Assembly: GCA_046719305.1 (NCBI GenBank)
Contig: JBDNDE010000129.1
Coordinates: 1-12,845 of the forward strand
DNA: 12,845 nucleotides
Direction of reading: 5' to 3'
Source: RGDT01 sp046719305
GTDB taxonomy: Bacteria; Planctomycetota; Planctomycetia; Gemmatales; Gemmataceae
Part shown: positions 6,604 through 11,826 of the stretch, piece after piece
Layout: every line of letters begins with the position of its first letter
How positions within the stretch are numbered: the first letter of the stretch is position 1
The notes under the pieces: generated by a model
Told to the model about the DNA's origin: nothing
The model's database searches: none
What the model saw: the letters and a program-made list of their open reading frames with translations, nothing else
Position numbers and translations under genes: made by a program

Positions 6604-7146
6604 CTATTTCCGGAAATCATCTGGCGGAACGAAGCTAATGTTGACAAATCCCGCCTCACGGCATGCATCCATCACTTTGATAATGTTGGCCACTTTCAAG
6701 CGACCATCCCCTTGAATCTTGATCGATTCTTTGTTGTCGCTCATCACTTCTCGACGTTTGGCTAGGTTATCCCGTAAGCCGGCCAACAGGGGGTTCCGAG
6801 CCTTGGGATCGTTGGAAGCCTGGACCAATTCCTCCTTAGCGCTGTTATCGAGAATGGAGATAGCGCTAATCTCGCCATCGTTGGTACCGTCGAGCTGAGT
6901 GCGTATTTTGACCGTCAAGTTGGACTCGAACTTGATGTCTTCTAAATCAGGCGGTTTTTCGGGGGTCGCATCTTTCGGAGCAGCCGTTTGTTTCTCCGAA
7001 GGCAAAGCGAGTTCCACTGCTCCCTCAAGGTCAGCTGGGTTAAAACTCATGATGAAGAAGAACAGCAACTGAAATGTCATATCCAGCATCGGGGTGATGG
7101 GTAAGACGATTTTACTGTTTTGGTTAGTGGCTCGTCGCCTAGTCAC
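6604..7146 (-). CDS. ExbD/TolR-family biopolymer transport protein
   Basis: The protein has 180 residues. A basic N terminus precedes one membrane helix (about 16-35) with the family motif PITPMLDMTFQLLFFFIM; Asp22 is the ion-binding aspartate. The periplasmic part has a variable Pro/Lys-rich middle (52-70) and ends with the classical ExbD segment IKIQGDGRLKVANIIKVMDA, then CREAGFVNISF. Known ExbD/TolR proteins form a dimer inside the pentameric ExbB/TolQ channel and pass ion-driven motion to the periplasm. The start is GTG, three bases after the stop of the preceding ExbD gene. The ribosome site lies in a G-rich run (complement of 7154-7160). It is the last gene of a three-gene ExbB-ExbD-ExbD operon. 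No TonB, TolA or outer-membrane partner is encoded in the window, so the cargo is unknown. Confidence 0.9.
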   Translation of the reverse strand: MTRRRATNQNSKIVLPITPMLDMTFQLLFFFIMSFNPADLEGAVELALPSEKQTAAPKDATPEKPPDLEDIKFESNLTVKIRTQLDGTNDGEISAISILDNSAKEELVQASNDPKARNPLLAGLRDNLAKRREVMSDNKESIKIQGDGRLKVANIIKVMDACREAGFVNISFVPPDDFRK

Positions 7147-7149
7147 GGC

Positions 7150-7656
7150 TCAGCCCCCCCTCTTCACTTTGGCTCGGATTTTCAAGTTTTTGAAGCCGGC
7201 CGACTTACAAAACTCCATCAGGAGAAAAAGTTGATTGAGTTCTAGGTCGCCGTCGGGACGGAAATGAACGACCGTCTCACGCGCTTTGTCCTGACTACGC
7301 TTAGCCAAATCGGTAAAGCGGTCCCGTAGCCACCCCTTGGCCTCAAGGGGTGACATCGGATCTAGCCCCGGCACCAGAATGATCGACTCAGCATTTCGCA
7401 GTCGTCGCTGATTTTTCTCACTGAGCGAATCGAAAAATTTCTTATTCCGGCCCGATTTCTGGTTGATGAAAATTGCCCCGGTGTCCCCCTTGGAGATTGC
7501 CTTGGCCGACGAAGAAACCGGCAACTGAATATCCTGGCTGACGGCTTCTTTGACGAAGTTGACGTTGACGATGAAGAACATCAACAGTTGCATAACCAAG
7601 TCGAGCAAAGGAGTCAGATCCGGGTCGATGCTATCATCGCCACCACCGTGACTCAT
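7150..7656 (-). CDS. ExbD/TolR-family biopolymer transport protein
   Basis: The protein has 168 residues. After an acidic, Gly-rich N terminus comes a membrane helix (about 15-34) with DLTPLLDLVMQLLMFFIV; Asp19 is the conserved ion-binding residue. The periplasmic domain ends with TVVHFRPDGDLELNQLFLLM and then EFCKSAGFKNLKIRA, matching the ExbD C-terminal strand-helix-strand. The RPDG turn here is the same one found in the 545-residue protein of the other module. An insertion of about 50 residues (68-120), rich in charged residues and Leu, separates the early strands from the end of the domain. The ATG is preceded by GGAGG nine bases upstream. It is the middle gene of the operon, about 27 bases after the ExbB gene, and paired with a second, clearly different ExbD, so a heterodimer with that protein is possible. 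Confidence 0.9.
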   Translation of the reverse strand: MSHGGGDDSIDPDLTPLLDLVMQLLMFFIVNVNFVKEAVSQDIQLPVSSSAKAISKGDTGAIFINQKSGRNKKFFDSLSEKNQRRLRNAESIILVPGLDPMSPLEAKGWLRDRFTDLAKRSQDKARETVVHFRPDGDLELNQLFLLMEFCKSAGFKNLKIRAKVKRGG

Positions 7657-7683
7657 GGTAATCCGCCTCCGAAAAGGACAACC

Positions 7684-8580
7684 CTATTTGGGACGAACCG
7701 CAGGCATAGGCGGAGGTACTGGGGCACCCGCCATCGCCGGTTGAGGCGGCGGCATCTCGGGGGTCGACGCTGTGGCCGCCTTCTTGGAATTGTAGTACAT
7801 CTGCGTGAGCAGATCATCTGCAACGGTACCAGTGTCGTGTGTGATTCGGGTTAATCGGTTTTTGAAAAAGGCATGCGCAGTGATCGCAGGCACGGATAGA
7901 CCGACGCCTAACAACGTCACCACCAGAGCATGGCTGATTTCGCCTGCCAACGCCTTGCCGTCGATCGAGTCCCCGCTTGCTAGCGTCATAAACGCCAAAA
8001 TCATCCCAAACACCGTACCGACCAGACCCAGCAGCGGACCCAGGGTGCCGATGGTGGCCAGATAGGTGATTAGTTGCTCCTTACCAACCTTGACGCTCTC
8101 AAGTTGGTTGTAGCAGGCTTCACGGGCATCCTCGATACCATACTGCAACCGGCTCATCCCGGCGCTAAGCACCCGAGCCACCGCCGAAGGGTCTTCCCTG
8201 GCCATTTCGAAGGCTTCCTTGAAGCGGCGTTTATTCACGGTTTCGGTGAATTCATCGACGAAAGCCGGTGGAATGGCAACATCCATGCGGAGTTCCATCA
8301 GCAGCAGCACGCACAGAGTGACAAGAGCCACCGAGACGAGACCTAGGACGATACCGAAGAACCAACCGACCGATTCAAAGAGGTGACGAATAATCTCGAA
8401 GAGTCCCTTGGACTTGCTCTCCTTTTTGGGGGCCATTTCATCCTGCGGAGGAGCTTCATCCTGTGCTTGAGCCATACTCGCCAGTCCGGGAATTGCAGGC
8501 ATACAGAGCAGTACACCAAGCACGAGGCACCACAATAAGAGGATGGATTTCACACGCGCCGATCGGTTAAACGGATTCAT
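7684..8580 (-). CDS. ExbB/TolQ-family proton channel protein with N-terminal signal sequence
   Basis: From the chosen start the protein has 298 residues. A signal-like hydrophobic stretch (about 12-34) ends in SMAQAQDE, a plausible AxA-type cleavage site. An acidic/Lys-rich linker follows. Membrane helices are at about 73-97, 170-199 and 212-236. Helix 2 holds IGTLGPLLGLVGTVFGM (Thr189) and helix 3 VVTLLGVGLSVPAI (Thr222), the hallmark of the pentameric ExbB/TolQ channel. The C terminus is Pro-rich (276-298). The ATG at 8580 is preferred over the longer open frame up to 8679. It has AAAGGA (complement of 8590-8595) nine bases upstream and is followed at once by the signal sequence, whereas the extra 33 residues look non-coding. 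It heads an operon with two ExbD genes. Energised by ion flow, the complex should do work in the envelope. A TonB-type or Agl-type role cannot be chosen from sequence. Confidence 0.9.
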   Translation of the reverse strand: MNPFNRSARVKSILLLWCLVLGVLLCMPAIPGLASMAQAQDEAPPQDEMAPKKESKSKGLFEIIRHLFESVGWFFGIVLGLVSVALVTLCVLLLMELRMDVAIPPAFVDEFTETVNKRRFKEAFEMAREDPSAVARVLSAGMSRLQYGIEDAREACYNQLESVKVGKEQLITYLATIGTLGPLLGLVGTVFGMILAFMTLASGDSIDGKALAGEISHALVVTLLGVGLSVPAITAHAFFKNRLTRITHDTGTVADDLLTQMYYNSKKAATASTPEMPPPQPAMAGAPVPPPMPAVRPK

Positions 8581-8754
8581 GACTTTAATTCCTTTAGAGA
8601 ATCGAGGGGCAATTCCGTGATGCCTGGAAGAAACGGATAGGAGTGAACTTCTCATCTTCGACGATCCGACGACTGCCAAAGTTCCACAAAAAACTACCTG
8701 ACAGGCGTCCCGCGATAGAGGCTTCCTTCAACCAATCGCGCCAACTGCTTTTTG
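8581..8754 (-). other. Intergenic region between uxs and the ExbB operon
   Basis: These 174 bases contain the AAAGGA ribosome site of the ExbB gene (complement of 8590-8595). Reading on the minus strand after the uxs stop, CCTGTCAGG is followed by TAGTTTTTTG (around 8690-8705). The T run is suggestive, but the hairpin is too small to call a terminator. No convincing promoter boxes were found. Whether uxs and the ExbB operon are cotranscribed is open. Confidence 0.35.
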
Positions 8755-9690
8755 TCAAGAGCCAATTTTGGATTGAAAATGCTCGATCGTTCGTTTCAAC
8801 CCCTCTCTGCGACCTATTCGTGGCTCCCAGCCCAGCCGTTGCCGTGCTTTGGTGATGTCGGGTTGCCTTACTCGTGGGTCATCCTGGGGCAGCGGCCGAA
8901 AGACCAATTCACTCTTGCTGCCGGTCAGTTCGAGGATTTCTCGTGCAAATTCCAGGATCGTCACTTCGTCGGGATTGCCGAGATTGACTGGCTCGCGTTC
9001 GTTGCTCTCCAGCAGTAGCACGATCCCTTCGACAAGATCGTCCACATGACAAAAGCTCCGTGTTTGGGAGCCATCGCCATAAATCGTCAAGGGTTCCCCA
9101 CGGAGGGCCTGGCCGATGAAGTTAGGCAAGACCCGACCATCATCCAGACGCATGCGAGGTCCATAAGTATTGAAGATGCGAACAATACGCGTCTCCATGC
9201 CGTGCGCTCGCTGGTAGGCCATGGTGATCGCCTCAGCGAATCGCTTGGATTCATCATAACAGCCGCGCACCCCCACCGGATTAACATTACCCCAATAATC
9301 CTCACGTTGCGGATGCACCAACGGATCGCCATACACCTCCGAGGTGCTAGCGAGCAGGAAACGGGCGTTCTTGGCCCGTGCCAGCCCCAGAGCGTTATGG
9401 GTCCCCAGCGAACCGACCTTAAGCGTCTGAATCGGATAACGCAAATAATCCGCAGGACTGGCCGGTGAAGCAAAGTGCAACACCCGGTCGATCGATCCAC
9501 TGACTTCTAACGGTTGGGAGATGTCGTGCTGACGGAAGCTAAAACGCGGATGATCTCGCAGATGGCTCAGATTGTCGCAGTGGCCAGTGATTAGGTTATC
9601 GACACAAATAACTTCGTGCCCTTCTTTCAAAAAGCGATCGCACAGATGCGACCCCACAAACCCCGCTCCCCCAGTGATCAGTACACGCAC
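8755..9690 (-). CDS. uxs: UDP-glucuronate decarboxylase (UDP-xylose synthase), SDR family
   Basis: The enzyme converts UDP-glucuronate to UDP-xylose with release of CO2, in the cytoplasm, supplying sugar nucleotide for polysaccharides. From the chosen start it has 311 residues. The NAD-binding Rossmann motif TGGAGFVGS is at about 6-14. STSEVYGDPLVHPQ (115-128) includes the Glu typical of UXS enzymes, and the catalytic YxxxK is Tyr145/Lys149 in CYDESK. GDGSQTRSF (205-213) and DDPRVRQPD (270-278) are conserved sugar-nucleotide contacts. HFASPASPADY (72-82) and YWGNVNPVGVR separate UXS from dTDP-glucose dehydratases and GalE. The start is taken as GTG at 9690, because GGAGGG (complement of 9697-9702) sits six bases before it and the protein then begins MRVLITGGAG. 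GTG at 9708 would add six residues. No glycosyltransferase lies nearby. The ExbB gene follows on the same strand after 174 bases. Confidence 0.93.
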   Translation of the reverse strand: MRVLITGGAGFVGSHLCDRFLKEGHEVICVDNLITGHCDNLSHLRDHPRFSFRQHDISQPLEVSGSIDRVLHFASPASPADYLRYPIQTLKVGSLGTHNALGLARAKNARFLLASTSEVYGDPLVHPQREDYWGNVNPVGVRGCYDESKRFAEAITMAYQRAHGMETRIVRIFNTYGPRMRLDDGRVLPNFIGQALRGEPLTIYGDGSQTRSFCHVDDLVEGIVLLLESNEREPVNLGNPDEVTILEFAREILELTGSKSELVFRPLPQDDPRVRQPDITKARQRLGWEPRIGRREGLKRTIEHFQSKIGS

Positions 9691-9816
9691 GCTCTGCCCT
9701 CCGGCCACGACTGCTTATCGCAATTCGTCCTACAGAGCAACGTCTTGAAATACAAGAGGAAGCGATGCAAATACCCTGCTACGCAAGCATCCGTTCAAGA
9801 TGAGGGAAGCAGACCT

Positions 9817-9866
9817 CTCGCCGCCTGAACCGGTGTTCCCGACAGGATACGGAATCACGCGGCGAG
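9817..9866. repeat. Inverted repeat CTCGCCGC/GCGGCGAG downstream of the DUF2203 gene
   Basis: CTCGCCGC (9817-9824) is matched by GCGGCGAG (9859-9866), with a 34-base loop that contains a smaller inverted repeat around GAACCGGTGTTC (9827-9838). It lies in the roughly 200-base gap between the DUF2203 stop (9890) and the uxs start (9690). No U tract follows on the minus strand, so a classical terminator is unlikely. It may be a structured 3' end or leader element. The rest of the gap shows no gene and no strong promoter. Confidence 0.35.
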
Positions 9867-9889
9867 TCGAGCGGATGAAAATCTGATGC

Positions 9890-10405
9890 CTAACGCTGCC
9901 GGTTGCGTTGGCCCGGGGTGCTACTGGCCATCTTTCGCGGGGGATTGGCAATCCAGTCCGCAGGAACTTCCCTACGGGTCAGATCGCCGGCATATTGCCA
10001 GAACAAGAGATCCGTCTCGCCGGGTTTCCATGAAAAATAGGCCCGTCGCTGGTTGACTAGGGTGGGAAAGCCTACAAGGCCATTCTCGGGCAACAATACC
10101 TCGACCCCAAGAAGGTCCAGTTCCTGATACAATTGACGCAATTCATTCAGGGCGTACTCGATTTCTTCGTCCAAAAGGTAGCGGCGACGGCGTTGAGGCC
10201 AACTCAGGCCCCGCCGGGACTCGTCGTCGAGACAGGCCCGCTCGATCCGTCGCGCTTCCAAACGCTTCGTGACCGTCAAGAGATCGTCGGCAATCCGGCC
10301 GACGAGTGGGAGCATGGCCTTGGCCGCTTGCCAGGTGAGCAACCGAGCCGGGGCACCGGCAAAATCGGAAGCATTTGGCGTGCGGTTCTCGGTGAAGCCG
10401 CTCAT
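9890..10405 (-). CDS. DUF2203 family protein
   Basis: The protein has 171 residues and is probably cytoplasmic; no signal or membrane helix is seen. The N-terminal third is helical (LLTWQAAKAMLPLVGRIADD, then LLTVTKRLEARR). A basic patch SWPQRRRRY is at 68-76, and a second helix EEIEYALNELRQLYQELDLLG ends near 100. It is followed by the family block: GVEVLLPENGLVGFPTLVN, RRAYFSWKPGETDLLFWQY (120-138) and a terminal basic tail. DUF2203 proteins share the pattern LG(V/C)E(V/L)xxPxxGLVDFP...(V/A)(Y/L)xxWxxGE..(I/V)xxWH. Here Trp126, Gly129, Glu130 and Trp136 are kept, while the usual Asp of VDFP is Gly112 and the His after the last Trp is Gln137. The function of the family is unknown. The ATG follows AGGAG closely. 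The gene is divergent from the phosphatase operon. Confidence 0.75.
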   Translation of the reverse strand: MSGFTENRTPNASDFAGAPARLLTWQAAKAMLPLVGRIADDLLTVTKRLEARRIERACLDDESRRGLSWPQRRRRYLLDEEIEYALNELRQLYQELDLLGVEVLLPENGLVGFPTLVNQRRAYFSWKPGETDLLFWQYAGDLTRREVPADWIANPPRKMASSTPGQRNRQR

Positions 10406-10623
10406 TCACTCCTCCCCTCGTTTGGTCAGGACACCCCTTCGCCACACCATTCTATGATCGAAATCAAGGGCAATTTCCTGCACTGGATCAGGGGTTTTGG
10501 GCACTACAGGCTAAACACGTCGAACGCGCAAACGAACCAACCATTCCAGTCGTTGGTCGATTTCGACTCAAGACGTGCCGGCTGCCTCACTATCAGCTAG
10601 CATGAACGCAGGAGGGAAATCGC
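10406..10623. promoter_or_regulatory. Divergent intergenic region between DUF2203 gene and phosphatase operon
   Basis: These 218 bases should contain promoters for both directions. AGGAGGG at 10610-10616 is the ribosome site of the phosphatase gene, and AGGAG just right of 10405 serves the DUF2203 gene on the other strand. TAGAAT on the minus strand (complement of 10449-10454) could be a -10 box, but no -35 box at proper spacing was found. No hairpin or repeat stands out. Confidence 0.4.
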
Positions 10624-11415
10624 ATGAACTATGCCACTGAGTTGCAAGTCGCCCTGGAGGCAGCGCGTCGCGCCTCGCAACGCATCCTCGAACTATACGC
10701 CACCTTCGAGGCCATCCCCGACGCCCAGATCGATATCAGTACTCAAGCCGACACCGACGCTCAGGAAATCATCCTCCAAACTTTGCGGCAGCAATTTCCC
10801 CACGATGCCTACCAGGCCGAAGAGGCCACCCCGACTCTGGCCGCGTGCGAGCGTCGCGGCTGGCGTGTTTGGGTCATCGACCCGATCGACGGTACCCGGG
10901 GCTTTGCGCAAAAAACTGGGGAATTCTCCGTGATGATTGCACTGACCGTCGATGGTAGCCCCGTGGTCGGTGTGGTTTGGGAACCGACTTTGCAGCGCTG
11001 CACGTATGCCAGTCTCGGTCAGGGTTGCTTTACTGAAAGCGGTACCCGCTGTCAGGCGACCCAGGTTGCCAGCCTGGAACAAGCAACCTTAGTGCTTAGT
11101 CACACCCGACCTGATCGACCCTCTCCGCTGCTCAACGCCTTGCAGCCTTGCCGTGTCGTGCAGACCCACTCCGCCGGCGTCAAACTAGCCCGTGTCGCCC
11201 GTGGCGAAGCGGATCTCTACGTCAACTACTATGGTCATTTCAATGATTGGGACATCGCCGCCGGTCATATCTTGGTAACTGAGGCAGGGGGGATCGTCAG
11301 CGGACTCAAAGGGCAAGCCATCAGCTATGGCCAAGGTGCCCAGAAAGTCGGCCTGCTGGCGAGTAATCCGTTGCTGCATACCCCGGCGACCCAACGACTT
11401 CGCGAGGTGTTTTAA
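10624..11415 (+). CDS. Inositol-monophosphatase-family phosphatase (CysQ/HisN-like)
   Basis: The 263-residue protein belongs to the Mg-dependent, lithium-sensitive phosphomonoesterase family. The metal-site motifs are present: Asp43 in STQADTDAQ, Glu66-Glu67 in AEEA, the core IDPIDGTRGF (85-94, Asp86, Asp89, Thr91), and WDIAAG (209-214, Asp210). Substrates in the family include inositol phosphate, histidinol phosphate and 3'-phosphoadenosine 5'-phosphate. The RGF after DGT resembles 3'(2'),5'-bisphosphate nucleotidases of the CysQ/HAL2 kind, where it reads DGTKGF, so that activity is the favoured guess. HisN cannot be excluded. No histidine or sulfate genes flank it. The start ATG has AGGAGGG seven bases upstream. 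It is the first gene of an operon; the receiver gene follows after 18 bases, which may hint at a signalling link. Confidence 0.88.
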   Translation: MNYATELQVALEAARRASQRILELYATFEAIPDAQIDISTQADTDAQEIILQTLRQQFPHDAYQAEEATPTLAACERRGWRVWVIDPIDGTRGFAQKTGEFSVMIALTVDGSPVVGVVWEPTLQRCTYASLGQGCFTESGTRCQATQVASLEQATLVLSHTRPDRPSPLLNALQPCRVVQTHSAGVKLARVARGEADLYVNYYGHFNDWDIAAGHILVTEAGGIVSGLKGQAISYGQGAQKVGLLASNPLLHTPATQRLREVF

Positions 11416-11433
11416 CAACCAGGGAGGTGAGCC

Positions 11434-11808
11434 GTGGCGCGTTTGTTGCTCGTCGAAGACAACGAAATGAATCGCGATATGCTTTCACGCCGTTTGATTC
11501 GCAAAGGCTTCGAGGTTTCCCTCGCGGTCGATGGCCATCAAGCAGTTGAAGCGGTTCGAAGCCAGCAGCCCGACCTAATCCTCATGGACATGAGCTTGCC
11601 CGTACTGGATGGCTGGCAAGCTACTCGACTCCTTAAAGACGACCCTGCTACAGCGGCCATCCCGGTGCTGGCCTTGACGGCTCATGCGACCGAAACCGAC
11701 CGAGACGAGGCTCTCGCTGCCGGTTGCGATGATTTTGACACCAAGCCGATCGATTTTTCCCGACTGCTGGAGAAGATCGAAACCTTGCTCAAACGAGCCA
11801 ACCGATGA
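11434..11808 (+). CDS. Single-domain response regulator (CheY/DivK-like receiver)
   Basis: The protein has 124 residues and consists of one receiver domain without output domain. The acidic pair Glu8-Asp9 is in LLLVEDNEMN, the phosphoacceptor is Asp52 in LILMDMSLPVLDGW, the switch Thr82 is in LALTAHA, and Lys104 is in DTKPID. The VEDNEMNRDML start and ALTAHA motif match receivers linked to hybrid histidine kinases and DivK-like proteins rather than DNA-binding OmpR types. Such proteins pass phosphate or act by protein contact. The GTG start follows a near-perfect GGAGGTGA ribosome site (11423-11430). Its stop overlaps the start of the next gene as ATGA, so the two are coupled. The multidomain protein downstream is the natural partner, but the cognate kinase is not visible in the window. 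Confidence 0.95.
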   Translation: MARLLLVEDNEMNRDMLSRRLIRKGFEVSLAVDGHQAVEAVRSQQPDLILMDMSLPVLDGWQATRLLKDDPATAAIPVLALTAHATETDRDEALAAGCDDFDTKPIDFSRLLEKIETLLKRANR

Positions 11809-11826
11809 GTGGTCAACCGATGAGTG
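11799..11826 (+). repeat. 13-base tandem repeat duplicating a start codon
   Basis: CAACCGATGAGTG occurs at 11799-11811 and again at 11814-11826, a 15-base period. Each copy contains an ATGAGTG start. The first ATG overlaps the stop of the receiver gene and the second lies in the same frame five codons later. The repeat therefore adds residues MSGQP before MSDEW without shifting the frame. Confidence 0.7.

Noticed and set aside
8581..8679. Longer N terminus of the ExbB gene from 8679
   Set aside because: It would bury the signal sequence behind 33 poorly protein-like residues; AAAGGA supports 8580.
8685..8710. Terminator after uxs (CCTGTCAGG then T run)
   Set aside because: The stem is only four pairs with almost no loop, too weak to call.
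9046..9500. Open frames overlapping uxs on both strands (9046-9468 plus, 9087-9500 minus)
   Set aside because: They lie inside the strongly conserved uxs coding sequence and have no motifs or ribosome sites of their own.
9730..9951. Minus-strand 73-codon open frame across the DUF2203 end
   Set aside because: It overlaps the DUF2203 gene out of frame, is Arg/Ser-rich without motifs and has no ribosome site.
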